A DNA stretch of 64,000 nucleotides from Psychroflexus salarius (GCF_900129035.1 NZ_FQTW01000007.1:1-64000); one strand, 5' to 3'; positions 10,301-21,507 are shown, counted from the stretch's first letter. The notes: generated from the letters alone by a model not told the origin. Numbers and translations are program-made.

Positions 10301-11227
10301 TTAAAGTTCTAAAAGCTGATTAGTTTTTTTAACACCTTCAGCACTTTCTTTAAGTTTATTAAGTTCGGCTTCCGTTAGGTTTAATTCTACAATTTTTTCT
10401 ATCCCATTTTTCCCTAAAACAACAGGAACACCAATACATAAGTCATTTAAGCCATATTCACCGTCTAATAAGGTTGAGCATGGGAACATTTTTTTCTGAT
10501 CACAAGCAATTGACTGTACCAAAGAAGAAACGGCTGCTCCAGGCGCATACCAAGCACTTGTTCCAAGCATTTTAGTTAATGTTGCACCACCTACTTTTGT
10601 GTCTTCAGCTACTTGTTGTAAGCGATTTTCGCTTAAAAATTCGGTTACACGAACGCTATTACGAGTAGCTAAGCTTGTTAATGGTACCATACCTTTATCA
10701 CTATGTCCGCCAATCACCATACCTTGAACGTCTGAAGCTGGACAATCTAAAGCTTCACTTAATCTATATTTAAAACGAGCACTGTCTAAAGCGCCGCCCA
10801 TTCCAATAATTTTATGTTTCGGTAAGTCAATAACCTGATGAGCAAGGTAAGTCATTGTATCCATTGGGTTGCTAACAACAATTAGAGTTACATTTGGTGA
10901 TTGTTCAACAATTTTAGTAGCTACATCCTTAACAATTCCAGCATTAATACCGATTAATTCCTCACGAGTCATACCTGGTTTTCTTGGAATACCACTTGTT
11001 ATAACTGCGATGTCACTATTAGCTGTTTTATCATAATCGTTTGTGCTACCTACAATTTTTGTATCAAAGCCATTTAATGTTGCGGTTTGCATTAAATCCA
11101 TAGCTTTGCCTTCGGCGTAATCTTCTTTAATATCTAAAATCACAACTTCCGAAGCGAAATTTTTAATTGCAATGTATTCTGCACAACTCGCGCCAACTGC
11201 TCCTGCTCCAACTACTGTTACTTTCAT
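10301..11227 (-). CDS. mdh: Malate dehydrogenase
   Basis: Mdh interconverts malate and oxaloacetate with NAD in the TCA cycle. The 308-residue protein is of the LDH-like type. It has the Rossmann motif GAGAVGAS (from Gly7), the substrate-binding arginines in IPRKPGMTREELI, VSNPMDTMTYLA, the catalytic Asp/Arg segment ALDSARFKYRL, and the catalytic His in VIGGHSDKGMVPL. It lies 23 bp downstream of the predicted outer-membrane protein and ends at a strong hairpin. Confidence 0.97.
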   Translation of the reverse strand: MKVTVVGAGAVGASCAEYIAIKNFASEVVILDIKEDYAEGKAMDLMQTATLNGFDTKIVGSTNDYDKTANSDIAVITSGIPRKPGMTREELIGINAGIVKDVATKIVEQSPNVTLIVVSNPMDTMTYLAHQVIDLPKHKIIGMGGALDSARFKYRLSEALDCPASDVQGMVIGGHSDKGMVPLTSLATRNSVRVTEFLSENRLQQVAEDTKVGGATLTKMLGTSAWYAPGAAVSSLVQSIACDQKKMFPCSTLLDGEYGLNDLCIGVPVVLGKNGIEKIVELNLTEAELNKLKESAEGVKKTNQLLEL

Positions 11228-11250
11228 GTTTAATTGATTTATATTAATAT

Positions 11251-12270
11251 TTATTTAATTCCAAAATTTATTGCAAGACTTGCGGTGTTAAACTGCTGAA
11301 AACTATATTCTGCATTAATTCTAAAAAAACCAAGTTTCAGTTTTGCACCTATTAAAGCTTTCATTGAGTCTACTGAAGAAGTAACTTCAAAAGGGTCTTT
11401 AAATTGACCTAAATCGATGATATCTTGAGAAGCATCATTAAACTCATAAGTCCCTTTTAATGCTGTGGTTGCATCACCTGAAATAAAACCTAAACTTGAA
11501 TAAAAATTAAAGGTTTTCCACTTAGTTGAAGCGATAGCGGCCACATGCCAAGAATTAACCTCAACATCTAAAAGTTGATCATCATAATTAATCACAAATG
11601 GTGAAACATCCGTTAAATTTGCTTGCCCTTTGAAGTTGGTATAACCTACAAAACCAGAAATAGCTAGTGGCAATTCTTTCAAAAAAGGAATCCATTTAGT
11701 AAACTCGTGTTGTAAACCAAGACCGTAAAGACTTGATCTAATATCTTCTTCATTGACTTCTGGTAAAAACCTAAACTTCACCTCAGTATGTAAAGGCAAA
11801 CCAACTGAAGCTTGAATAAATGCAGATGGAACAAAATCTATTCCTTCTGAAGCTAGGCCTTGAGGTAAATCAAACTCTAGATTACCATTGGTTCCATTGA
11901 TAAGCATAGTAACATCTGGATCATTTTCACCCAAAACCGTTGCTACCATTTGACTACTTTGACCATTTTTAAAACTAATATTCGAATAATCAGCAGTATT
12001 TAAATTAAAAGATTTTTGATCTGAAGTGGTTAAAGATGCGTTACCGATAATTGAAATTTCGAAACCTAATGTATTTTTTACTTGACCAGAATTATACCAA
12101 TTACTAGTTAACCCATTAATTAACGCATCGGTTGATGGTGACATGTAGTCTTGCGTGAAAGTTTGCGCATCTTCAACACCAGAAGCTAAAAAACTGATAA
12201 CTTCGTCTTGCGCTGAAGTTGTCAATACGACTGAAATACTAAACAGACAAGTAAAAAATAAAGATTTCAT
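11251..12270 (-). CDS. Predicted outer-membrane protein, DUF6588-like
   Basis: The 339-residue protein starts with a clear signal peptide (MKSLFFTCLFSISVVLTTSA, then Gln-Asp). The mature part is rich in alternating beta-strand patterns (EVKFRFLPEV, LAISGFVGYTNFKG, LGFFRINAEYSFQQF), and its C-terminal strand reads SLAINFGIK, as expected of an outer-membrane barrel. It resembles flavobacterial proteins annotated DUF6588, from memory of the family rather than a search. Its position, 9 bp after gyrB and 23 bp before mdh, suggests co-transcription. No function can be given. Confidence 0.7.
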   Translation of the reverse strand: MKSLFFTCLFSISVVLTTSAQDEVISFLASGVEDAQTFTQDYMSPSTDALINGLTSNWYNSGQVKNTLGFEISIIGNASLTTSDQKSFNLNTADYSNISFKNGQSSQMVATVLGENDPDVTMLINGTNGNLEFDLPQGLASEGIDFVPSAFIQASVGLPLHTEVKFRFLPEVNEEDIRSSLYGLGLQHEFTKWIPFLKELPLAISGFVGYTNFKGQANLTDVSPFVINYDDQLLDVEVNSWHVAAIASTKWKTFNFYSSLGFISGDATTALKGTYEFNDASQDIIDLGQFKDPFEVTSSVDSMKALIGAKLKLGFFRINAEYSFQQFNTASLAINFGIK

Positions 12271-12279
12271 AATTAAAAT

Positions 12280-14229
<1,950 letters not shown>

Positions 14230-14242
14230 TTAAAATGACTCA

Positions 14243-14250
14243 CAAATATA
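14243..14250 (-). promoter_or_regulatory. gyrB -7 box TATATTTG
   Basis: TATATTTG on the minus strand lies 22 bp upstream of the gyrB ATG. No convincing TTG was found at the usual distance, so only the -7 element is called. Confidence 0.55.
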
Positions 14251-14351
14251 AACAAACCAAGTGGTTTTTTCGATTATTTTATAGGCTTAAATTATGATTT
14301 GTTTTAGAATAATAATTGTTGTTTTTAACACTTTTTTACTGCCAGCTACCC

Positions 14352-14359
14352 TAAATTTG
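14352..14359 (+). promoter_or_regulatory. -7 box TAAATTTG of the DUF2911 gene
   Basis: TAAATTTG lies 25 bp before the ATG at 14385. The nearest upstream TTG is about 30 bp away, further than the consensus allows. Confidence 0.5.
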
Positions 14360-14384
14360 AACAAATCTTTTAAAAGTTAATATT

Positions 14385-14915
14385 ATGAAATATGTTTTAA
14401 GTTTGTTTATTATAATTCTCTTATTCATAAATCCTTTACAAGCCCAAGATTTCAGTGATTTAGATAAGAGTCCAATGGATGCTGTGATTGCTCGAAATAA
14501 TGATAATTCATCTCTTGCACGTGTGATTTATTCAAGACCACAAAAGAAAGGACGTGAAATTTTTGGAGAGTTAGTACCTTATGGAAAAATTTGGCGTACA
14601 GGAGCCAATGAAGCTACCGAGATTACATTTTATGATGATGTTGAATTTAATGGTAATAAAGTCGGTGCTGGAACTTATACATTATATACCATACCAAATG
14701 AAAAGAATTGGACAATCATTTTAAATAAAGATATTAATGTTTGGGGCGCCTACAAATATGATCAATCTAATGATGTTATGAGAACTGAAGTCAAAACAAA
14801 TGAAACAGCAGCTACAGTTGAAAATTTCTCGATCACATTTAGACCTACGGACAATGGCGCTAATTTATTAATGGGCTGGGATAATGTGTACTTAGAAATT
14901 CCTATTAAAAATTAG
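14385..14915 (+). CDS. Exported DUF2911 protein
   Basis: The 176-residue protein has a signal peptide (residues 1-20, ending in LQAQD). A DUF2911 domain follows: VIYSRPQKKGREIFGELVPYG, KIWRTGANEATEITF, GAGTYTLYTIPNEKNWTIILNK and WGAYKYD. The family is common in Bacteroidota and is predicted periplasmic or secreted; its biochemical role is not known to me. It is a single-gene unit with its own promoter box and a strong terminator, divergent from gyrB. Confidence 0.85.
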   Translation: MKYVLSLFIIILLFINPLQAQDFSDLDKSPMDAVIARNNDNSSLARVIYSRPQKKGREIFGELVPYGKIWRTGANEATEITFYDDVEFNGNKVGAGTYTLYTIPNEKNWTIILNKDINVWGAYKYDQSNDVMRTEVKTNETAATVENFSITFRPTDNGANLLMGWDNVYLEIPIKN

Positions 14916-14934
14916 TTTTTAAATGAGACTTGGT

Positions 14935-14966
14935 TAAAAACCCTGAATTGGAATTCAGGGTTTTTT
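14935..14966. terminator. Two-way terminator, DUF2911 gene / PLP decarboxylase
   Basis: CCCTGAA (14941-14947) pairs with TTCAGGG (14954-14960), flanked by five or more A on the left and six T on the right. The same stem sequence recurs at 39429-39447. Confidence 0.9.
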
Positions 14967-14984
14967 AATTTTATATCTTAAAAG

Positions 14985-16373
14985 TTATAACATTGTCTTT
15001 AAAATATCTTCAATATCTTTTTCAGTTGTATCAGGGTTAATAAAACAAAAACGAGCGCAGGTTTCATTAGTTGAATTAGTTATCCATTTCGTTGGGGTAA
15101 CTAAAGCAAAACCTTCATCATGATTTTTATAAGTCCAATCTCGATAATCTTCTGGCGTCCAGCCAATTCTTTTAAACAAGACACATGATAGGCCTGGTTC
15201 TCTAATTAATTCAACATGCGGCATTTGTTCAATTTGTTTTGCTGCATTCTGCGCTAAGCTCAATCCACGCTCAATAGCTTCTGTATATTTTTTAGTACCA
15301 TGCATGGCTAAAGAATACCAAAGCGGTAATCCGCGAAGTCGCCTTGTCAGTTGTATTTGATAATCTGACGGGTTAAATCCTTGTGCACCTTCATCTTTAA
15401 AAATATCGAGATAAGACCCTTTTTGCGAATGTGCATTTCTAGCTAACTCCATATTCTTATAAATTACCGCTCCACAATCATAGGGAGAAAACATCCATTT
15501 ATGAGGATCAATCGTAATGCTATCAGCTTTTTCAATACCTTTAAACAACGGCCTAACTGATGGTGCTGCCAAAGCGCCACCGCCATACGCAGCATCGACA
15601 TGAAACCAAAGTTTTTCGGTTTTACAAATTTCAGCAATATGGTCTAGCTCGTCTATTATTCCTGCATTAGTAGTGCCTCCAGTTGCTACAACCGCAAATA
15701 AACGCTTACGGTCAAACTCAGATAAAGTAGAAATTGTGTTTTGCAAAGCTTCACCAGTGAGCTTATGCTCTTCATGATCGTCAACTGTAATAATATCTGC
15801 ATCAATTACTTTTGCCATGGATTTTACAGATGAGTGTGCTCCCATTGAAGTAATCACTAAAGCCTTTAAACTTTTGTTTTGATCATCTAAGGTTCGCCAG
15901 TATTCTCTTGCAGCAATCATAGCCGAAAGATTGGCTGCTGTGCCTCCACTTGTAAATACGCCAAATGCATTTTCTGGTAATCCAGTTAGAGACACTAACC
16001 ATTTCATAGCTTGATTTTCACAAAAAATTCCGCCACCGCCTGTCATCCAATAGGCACCATGAATACTGGCTGCCGATGTTACCAAATCGAATAAAATGGC
16101 TGCTCGTGTTGGCGCTGCCGGAACAAAGGCTAAATGTCGTGGATGATCTACTGGTACAGATGCTTTAACCAACACATCTTTAAAAAGTCGGAATGCCTCT
16201 TCGCCTCCAATTCCTTTTTCAGTAACAGTTTCGCCTACTAATTTTAAAAGCTCTTCTTCTTTTTTTGGCTTACTAAGATCTGGAGACGTATTAGAGATTC
16301 TATTAATGGCATATTTCATGATATCTAGCGTCATTTCTACAGTTTCTAGATCTATGGAGTGCATACTTTTCAT
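14985..16373 (-). CDS. PLP-dependent (group II) amino acid decarboxylase
   Basis: The 462-residue protein belongs to the group II pyridoxal-phosphate decarboxylases (aromatic-L-amino-acid, glutamate and related). It shows the glycine-rich GVFTSGGTAANLSAMIAARE, the cofactor Asp/His segment WFHVDAAYGGGALA and the Schiff-base lysine in SITIDPHKWMF. The C-terminal RLRGLPLWYSLAMHG is also typical. The amino acid substrate cannot be read from the sequence. It appears to be monocistronic. A second in-frame ATG lies at 16364. Confidence 0.88.
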   Translation of the reverse strand: MKSMHSIDLETVEMTLDIMKYAINRISNTSPDLSKPKKEEELLKLVGETVTEKGIGGEEAFRLFKDVLVKASVPVDHPRHLAFVPAAPTRAAILFDLVTSAASIHGAYWMTGGGGIFCENQAMKWLVSLTGLPENAFGVFTSGGTAANLSAMIAAREYWRTLDDQNKSLKALVITSMGAHSSVKSMAKVIDADIITVDDHEEHKLTGEALQNTISTLSEFDRKRLFAVVATGGTTNAGIIDELDHIAEICKTEKLWFHVDAAYGGGALAAPSVRPLFKGIEKADSITIDPHKWMFSPYDCGAVIYKNMELARNAHSQKGSYLDIFKDEGAQGFNPSDYQIQLTRRLRGLPLWYSLAMHGTKKYTEAIERGLSLAQNAAKQIEQMPHVELIREPGLSCVLFKRIGWTPEDYRDWTYKNHDEGFALVTPTKWITNSTNETCARFCFINPDTTEKDIEDILKTML

Positions 16374-16455
16374 GAGTGTGTTTTATTAATGTTTAACTTA
16401 TGAGGGTAATCTGTTTAACTTCAACTGAATCTATAAGCAAACTGAAGTCGAATAA

Positions 16456-18069
16456 TTAATTTTCAATATGGTAAATATCAAGTTCTATTGCAGTAAATTT
16501 TCCGCTCAAAGGCTTTAGTTGATCTTTCAAAACTTGTATAAAATCTTTGCCAGTATCTACATAAACTTCGCTAAAATTAAGGTAGCGTTCTTGTAAGCCA
16601 CCGTTCGGAAACAACATATCTTGTAATGAAACAGCTCTTTTTAAGTGGTCGCTCAACTTCCGCTTTTGAGCTTTAAGCAATCGTTTTTCTAAATGCTTTA
16701 GTCCATTGATTTGTTTTTGCTCTTGAGCAGCAACAGCACCTTCAAAAGAAGCATCAGTTAATAAAGCAGTTCTATACAAACTTGAAAATTGTTGTTTTAA
16801 ATATTGAATTTGTTCAGAAAAATCAATTTCGATTTCAGATTCTTTTTTTACAATCTTCTCGGTTAAATCTGCCTGGCTTAGAAATAAATCTTGAATGCTC
16901 AAGTTAAGTTGTTTTAATTTTTTTGCTGTTTTATCTGAGTAAAGTAAAACTGAATTACGAAGTAAAAGCAATGGGAAAGTAATTTGTTGTGAGTCGAAAA
17001 AAGATTTTAATTGAAGCCAATAGGCTAACTCTCCGCCACCACCAATATAACATAAATTTGGAAGAATAACCTCTTGATATAGCGGTCTCATAATCACATT
17101 TGGCGAAAAACGTTCAGGGTGCTCATCTACTAGTTGAAGTATTTCAGTTTCAGAAAACTTAAGTTGCGTTTCTAAAACATGATAATGACCGTCGTGTTTA
17201 ACAATACGCTCACGGATGCCTTTTTCAATATAAAATAAATTAATTTCGCGGGGATTAACTTGAATATTGTATCCCTTTTCTTTCAAGTTTTCTGATTGTA
17301 AAAGCACATGTTGATGCGCTGTTTGATCAAGCAATTCATTTTTAATATAACTTTTAAAACAATGCTTTAATTGAGGATGATTTGGTTTTAAAACCACTAA
17401 ACCGTATTTAGTGAATAAGGTATTAACTAAATAAAAATGTGCATCTGCTAAATTATCATGGCCAACATAAGCTTGTTGGAATAAATTTAATAAATCTTCG
17501 GCATTTTTATGATTTCCAAATAATTCTGATAACTGATTCAAAAACTCATCTATTGAAGAAGTTGAAAACTCACCTACGGGACCATTTTGTTCACTTTTCC
17601 AACTTACTTTTTTACGTTTAAAATTAAAAAAATTGATTTCGTCAAAATCATGATCTTCTGAAGCCATCCAATACAATGGCACAAAATTTTGTTCAGGGTA
17701 CGCTTCAGAAAGTTCTTGGCACAAATTTATGGTCGAAATGATTTTGTAAAAAAAATACAGTGGACCAGTAAATAAATTAAGCTGATGGCCAGTTGTAACT
17801 GTAAATGTATTCTCTAACTTTAGGTTTTCAATATTAGTTAAAGTCTGTTGTGATGCATCGATTGAACTATAATCGTTTTGAAGCACTTTGTTTAGAACTT
17901 GACGATTTTTTTGATTAAAGTTCTTAGATTTAGATTCTAATTGTACTTTAAAAGCTTCAATACTTGGAAAATTTGAAATAAACGCTTTAAAATCTGGTGA
18001 TTGTTCTACATAATTATAAACCAATTCTGAAAAATGATTGGTGTCTCGATATTTTAAACAGTCTACCAT
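16456..18069 (-). CDS. bshC: Bacillithiol biosynthesis cysteine-adding enzyme BshC
   Basis: BshC adds cysteine to glucosaminyl-malate in the last step of bacillithiol synthesis, the low-molecular-weight thiol of Bacillota and many Bacteroidota. The 537 residues match the family in length and in the block FTVTTGHQLNLFTGPLYFFYKIISTI near residues 110-135, YWMASEDHDFDEINFF, and YIGGGGELAYWLQLK. A coiled-coil region follows near residues 400-480. bshA and bshB are not in the window. A -7 box lies just upstream. Confidence 0.93.
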   Translation of the reverse strand: MVDCLKYRDTNHFSELVYNYVEQSPDFKAFISNFPSIEAFKVQLESKSKNFNQKNRQVLNKVLQNDYSSIDASQQTLTNIENLKLENTFTVTTGHQLNLFTGPLYFFYKIISTINLCQELSEAYPEQNFVPLYWMASEDHDFDEINFFNFKRKKVSWKSEQNGPVGEFSTSSIDEFLNQLSELFGNHKNAEDLLNLFQQAYVGHDNLADAHFYLVNTLFTKYGLVVLKPNHPQLKHCFKSYIKNELLDQTAHQHVLLQSENLKEKGYNIQVNPREINLFYIEKGIRERIVKHDGHYHVLETQLKFSETEILQLVDEHPERFSPNVIMRPLYQEVILPNLCYIGGGGELAYWLQLKSFFDSQQITFPLLLLRNSVLLYSDKTAKKLKQLNLSIQDLFLSQADLTEKIVKKESEIEIDFSEQIQYLKQQFSSLYRTALLTDASFEGAVAAQEQKQINGLKHLEKRLLKAQKRKLSDHLKRAVSLQDMLFPNGGLQERYLNFSEVYVDTGKDFIQVLKDQLKPLSGKFTAIELDIYHIEN

Positions 18070-18091
18070 AATATATGCCTTTAAGTCAACA

Positions 18092-18099
18092 CAAAAATA
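18092..18099 (-). promoter_or_regulatory. bshC -7 box TATTTTTG
   Basis: TATTTTTG on the minus strand lies 22 bp before the bshC ATG, in the 63-bp gap after rimO. No TTG was found at the standard spacing. Confidence 0.45.
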
Positions 18100-18132
18100 A
18101 GCTAGAGAAGTTAAAATGCTCCTAATTAATCG

Positions 18133-19446
18133 TTAATTGCTTGAGTCTATAGGTTCGCCATATAAGTCAAAATCTTCGGCTTGAGTAATTTTAATTTGAG
18201 CAAAGTCGCCTAACTTCAGATAATATTTTCTAGCATCTACACGAACTTCATTATCTACATCTGGTGAATCAAATTCAGTTCTTCCAACAAAATAATTACC
18301 TTCTTTACGGTCAAAAACGCACTTAAATACTTGTCCTATTTTTTCTTGATTGAGTTCCCATGAAATTTGCGATTGTATTTCCATGATTTCATTAGCGCGT
18401 TGCATTTTAACTTCATCAGGCACATCATCTTCAAGACTATAAGCATGCGTGTTTTCTTCGTGAGAATACGTAAAACAGCCTAAACGCTCGAAGCGCATTT
18501 CTTTAACCCATTGCTTTAATTCTTCAAAATCAGCTTCTGTTTCGCCAGGATAACCAACTATCAATGTGGTTCTAATAGCCATGTTAGGTACTTTCTCACG
18601 AAACTTATAGAGTAAATTAGTTGTTTTTTCGTGAGTGGTACCGCGCCGCATTGATTTTAAAAGATGGTCTGAGATATGCTGAAGCGGAATATCTATATAG
18701 TTACAAACTTTTGGTTCATTTTTAATTACATCAAGCACATCAATTGGAAATCCAGTAGGGAAAGCATAATGAAGTCTAATCCACTCAATACCTTCAACTT
18801 TTACGAGTTGTTGAAGCAAGGCTGCTAAGTTTCTTTTTTTGTATAAATCTAAACCGTAATAGGTTAAATCTTGGGCGATTAAAATTAATTCTTTAACACC
18901 ATTTGAAGCCAGTTTAGTGGCTTCTTCAACTAATTCTTCAATTGGTTTAGACTTGTGTCCGCCACGCATTAATGGTATTGCGCAAAACGAGCATGGCCGA
19001 TCACAACCTTCAGCAATCTTTAAAAAGGCATAGTTTTTTGGTGTTGTGGTTAAGCGCTCGCCAATTAACTCATGCTTATAATCTGCACCGAGTGCCTTTA
19101 ATAAGGCTGGTAATTCGGTGGTTCCAAAATATTGATCTACGTTAGGGATCTCTTTTTGTAAATCTGGTTTATAGCGTTCAGATAAGCAACCTGTTACAAA
19201 AACTTTCTCGACTTCTCCAGCTTCTTTACGCTCAACAAAGTCAAGAATGGTATTTACAGACTGCTCTTTAGCATTATCAATAAAACCACAAGTGTTAATA
19301 ACAACTACATCACCTTCTTGCTCGTGAACAACCTCTTTTTGATTGGCTTTGAGTTGCCCCATTAGTACTTCAGAATCATAAATATTTTTACTACATCCTA
19401 AAGTAACCACATTAATTTTGTGCTTTTTAAGGGTTTTTGTGCGCAT
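18133..19446 (-). CDS. rimO: Ribosomal protein S12 methylthiotransferase RimO
   Basis: RimO is a radical-SAM enzyme that methylthiolates an Asp of ribosomal protein S12. The 437 residues show the N-terminal cluster cysteines (Cys18 in TLGCSKN, Cys53 in NTCGFID, a third in VTGCLSERY). The radical-SAM CxxxCxxC follows, within EGCDRPCSFCAIPLMRG near 148-155, and then a C-terminal TRAM domain. The sequence GCSKNIYDSE separates it from MiaB. It follows the small membrane-protein gene with a 6-bp gap, so ftsY, that gene and rimO probably form one unit. Confidence 0.96.
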   Translation of the reverse strand: MRTKTLKKHKINVVTLGCSKNIYDSEVLMGQLKANQKEVVHEQEGDVVVINTCGFIDNAKEQSVNTILDFVERKEAGEVEKVFVTGCLSERYKPDLQKEIPNVDQYFGTTELPALLKALGADYKHELIGERLTTTPKNYAFLKIAEGCDRPCSFCAIPLMRGGHKSKPIEELVEEATKLASNGVKELILIAQDLTYYGLDLYKKRNLAALLQQLVKVEGIEWIRLHYAFPTGFPIDVLDVIKNEPKVCNYIDIPLQHISDHLLKSMRRGTTHEKTTNLLYKFREKVPNMAIRTTLIVGYPGETEADFEELKQWVKEMRFERLGCFTYSHEENTHAYSLEDDVPDEVKMQRANEIMEIQSQISWELNQEKIGQVFKCVFDRKEGNYFVGRTEFDSPDVDNEVRVDARKYYLKLGDFAQIKITQAEDFDLYGEPIDSSN

Positions 19447-19452
19447 ATAAAT

Positions 19453-19758
19453 TTATTGTAAAATTGAGTTTAACCAAACCACGGCTTCAGCCTCGTAATA
19501 TCGAATTGACGAAATCACTAAAATACTAATGATGACAAAAAACCAATTGGTTTGTTCAGATTTAAGCAAATACCAAGCAATTAAGCCAAGTACAAGTAAT
19601 GGTATTGTAAGGATTAAATTAGGTAAAACCCAAGCACCATTAAAAATAGCAGATAATTTTAAAATGAAATAAAATCCTGCATAGATTGCTGTGATTTTAG
19701 TGATTGTTAATTTAGTGCGCTCACTACTAAAAGGTTTAGATGGTTTCTGTTCGGTCAT
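19453..19758 (-). CDS. Small membrane protein of unknown function
   Basis: The 101-residue protein has three hydrophobic segments: about 22-40 (TAIYAGFYFILKLSAIF), 45-64 (NLILTIPLLVLGLIAWYLL) and 71-86 (WFFVIISILVISSI). It has a short basic N-terminus. I recognise no family. It sits 2 bp after ftsY and 6 bp before rimO, so it is almost certainly co-transcribed with both. That position and its TM content argue that it is a real gene. Confidence 0.75.
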   Translation of the reverse strand: MTEQKPSKPFSSERTKLTITKITAIYAGFYFILKLSAIFNGAWVLPNLILTIPLLVLGLIAWYLLKSEQTNWFFVIISILVISSIRYYEAEAVVWLNSILQ

Positions 19759-19760
19759 AG

Positions 19761-20717
19761 TTATTTATTGAAAAACGAATCGACAAATTCATATTTATTA
19801 AAAATTTGCAGATCATTAATACCTTCGCCAACACCGATATATTTTACAGGAACTTTAAACTGATCACTTATACCTATAACAACTCCACCTTTGGCTGTAC
19901 CATCTAATTTAGTAACGGCAAGTGCCGTAACTTCAGTCGCTGCGGTAAACTGTTTGGCTTGTTCAAAAGCATTTTGCCCAGTTGAACCATCTAACACAAG
20001 TAGAACTTCGTGAGGCGCATCATCAACAACTTTTTGCATAACACGTTTAATTTTCGTCAACTCGTTCATCAGGTTGACTTTATTATGTAAACGACCGGCA
20101 GTATCTAAAATAACAACATCAGCATCTTTTTTAACAGCACTTTGAACAGTATCAAAAGCTACAGATGCGGGATCGCTTCCCATCTTTTGTTTAATAATAG
20201 GTACATCAACGCGGTCGGCCCAAATTTGAAGTTGGTCTATAGCGGCTGCTCTAAATGTATCTCCTGCACCTAACACTACTTTTTTTCCTTGATTTTTGAA
20301 TTGTTGAGCTAATTTACCAATAGTAGTTGTTTTACCTACACCATTAACACCTACCACCATAATCACATATGGTTTGACGCCTTCTGGGATGTAAAGAGAT
20401 TCATAGTTACCATGTTCTTGTTCACTTAAAAGACCCGCAATTTCTTCGCGAAGTATTTGATTAAGTTCATCTGTACCTAAATATTTATCTCGAGAAACAC
20501 GCTCTTGAATTCGGTCTATTATTTTAATCGTCGTAGCCACTCCAACATCGCTAGAAATCAAAACTTCTTCAAGATTATCTAAAACTGCATCATCTACTTT
20601 AGACTTACCTGCAACGGCTTTAGATAGTTTACCAAAAAAAGAAGATTTAGATTTCTCAAGACCTTCATTTAACTTTTCTTTTTTGTCTTTAGAGAATATA
20701 TTTTTAAAAAATCCCAT
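19761..20717 (-). CDS. ftsY: Signal recognition particle receptor FtsY
   Basis: FtsY is the membrane-associated GTPase that receives SRP-ribosome complexes and hands them to the translocon. The 318 residues contain only a short charged N-terminal stretch, not the long acidic A domain of E. coli. The NG domain follows: P-loop GVNGVGKT (123-130), DTFRAAAIDQL, VILDTAGRLH, TKLDGTAKGG and the C-terminal YIGVGEGINDLQ. It is first in the ftsY-membrane protein-rimO run and has its own -7 box. Confidence 0.97.
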   Translation of the reverse strand: MGFFKNIFSKDKKEKLNEGLEKSKSSFFGKLSKAVAGKSKVDDAVLDNLEEVLISSDVGVATTIKIIDRIQERVSRDKYLGTDELNQILREEIAGLLSEQEHGNYESLYIPEGVKPYVIMVVGVNGVGKTTTIGKLAQQFKNQGKKVVLGAGDTFRAAAIDQLQIWADRVDVPIIKQKMGSDPASVAFDTVQSAVKKDADVVILDTAGRLHNKVNLMNELTKIKRVMQKVVDDAPHEVLLVLDGSTGQNAFEQAKQFTAATEVTALAVTKLDGTAKGGVVIGISDQFKVPVKYIGVGEGINDLQIFNKYEFVDSFFNK

Positions 20718-20764
20718 ATTAATTATGGTTTAGAGCTAACAGCTGTGATTATTAAAATAGTTAG

Positions 20765-20772
20765 CAAATATA
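20765..20772 (-). promoter_or_regulatory. ftsY -7 box TATATTTG
   Basis: TATATTTG on the minus strand lies 47 bp upstream of the ftsY ATG and immediately downstream of the preceding operon's terminator. This gives ftsY an independent start. Confidence 0.55.
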
Positions 20773-20775
20773 GTG

Positions 20776-20813
20776 AAAAAACAAAAAGCCGTCACTTAAT
20801 TGTAACGGCTTTG
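20776..20813 (-). terminator. Terminator of rpmB-rpmG-DUF4295
   Basis: On the minus strand AAAGCCGT and ACGGCTTT form a stem of 8 bp, extended by three more pairs, followed by TTTTTG and a further T-run. It lies just after the DUF4295 stop. Confidence 0.85.
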
Positions 20814-20834
20814 TTATATTGAATTGTAATGAAC

Positions 20835-20987
20835 TTACTTCGCTTTAAAGTAATCATTTACATTTTCTGGATTCATTATTTTCTCCTCAAATACATAAGC
20901 ACCAGTTTTAGGTGATTTCACCATTCTGATGGCTTTTGTTAGACGTTTGCTACCTGTTTGTATAGATGCGACTGATTTCTTTGCCAT
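20835..20987 (-). CDS. DUF4295 small basic protein (50 aa)
   Basis: This 50-residue ORF starts MAKKSVASIQTGSKRLTKAI and ends ENVNDYFKAK. It matches the DUF4295 family, which in Bacteroidota lies next to rpmG and rpmB and is thought to be ribosome-associated. It is strongly basic. The ATG is 3 bp past the rpmG stop, and the three genes share the terminator at 20776-20813. A direct ribosomal role is inferred from size, charge and neighbours. Confidence 0.9.
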   Translation of the reverse strand: MAKKSVASIQTGSKRLTKAIRMVKSPKTGAYVFEEKIMNPENVNDYFKAK

Positions 20988-20989
20988 AA

Positions 20990-21172
20990 CTACTTAATTT
21001 CTTTGTGAATTGTCATTTTTTTCATGATAGGATTAAATTTCTTTAATTCTAATCTATCAGGTGTGTTTCTTTTATTCTTAGTCGTAACATAACGAGAAGT
21101 TCCAGACAAGCCTGAATTTTTATGCTCGGTACATTCTAATATCACTTGAACTCTATTTCCTTTCTTTGCCAT
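20990..21172 (-). CDS. rpmG: 50S ribosomal protein L33
   Basis: L33 is a small protein of the large ribosomal subunit near the E site. The 60 residues ([20 protein letters not shown], then [20 protein letters not shown]) fit the family. Only one cysteine (Cys14) is present, so this is the zinc-free (C-minus) form. It lies 7 bp after rpmB. Confidence 0.97.
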   Translation of the reverse strand: MAKKGNRVQVILECTEHKNSGLSGTSRYVTTKNKRNTPDRLELKKFNPIMKKMTIHKEIK

Positions 21173-21179
21173 GGCCTAA

Positions 21180-21419
21180 TTATTTTTTCAAGAAACCTTT
21201 TGCTCTAGCCTCTTTTAAAACTGCTGAAATTCCTTTTTTGTTGATCGTTTTTAACGCAGAAGTCGCTACCTTAAGGGTAATCCATTTATCTTCTTCAGGA
21301 ATATAAAAACGTTTTTTAACTAAGTTAACGCTAAATTTCCTTTTTGTTCTATTTAAGGCATGAGAAACATTGTTTCCCGTCATTGCTCTTTTACCAGTAA
21401 GTTCACAAACTCTAGACAT
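21180..21419 (-). CDS. rpmB: 50S ribosomal protein L28
   Basis: L28 is a large-subunit protein. The 79 residues have the hallmark N-terminus MSRVCELTGKRAMTGNNVSH followed by TKRKFSVNLVKKRFYIPEED. There is a single Cys (Cys5), so it lacks the zinc ribbon of C-plus forms. It is first in the rpmB-rpmG-DUF4295 run. A possible -7 box TAAATTTG on the minus strand lies at 21507-21500, about 80 bp upstream. Confidence 0.97.
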   Translation of the reverse strand: MSRVCELTGKRAMTGNNVSHALNRTKRKFSVNLVKKRFYIPEEDKWITLKVATSALKTINKKGISAVLKEARAKGFLKK

Positions 21420-21499
21420 TTTTACTTGTATTTAGGTGTTATTTAAAACAGGATGCAAATTAAAGACTTTTTTCTGAATTAGCCAAAATAAAACTTTGC

Positions 21500-21507
21500 C
21501 AAATTTA
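21500..21507 (-). promoter_or_regulatory. Possible rpmB -7 box TAAATTTG
   Basis: It is the only consensus -7 box in the 283-bp gap 21420-21702, which otherwise shows no gene and no clear hairpin. There is no TTG at the expected spacing, and the distance to the ATG (80 bp) is long. Confidence 0.35.
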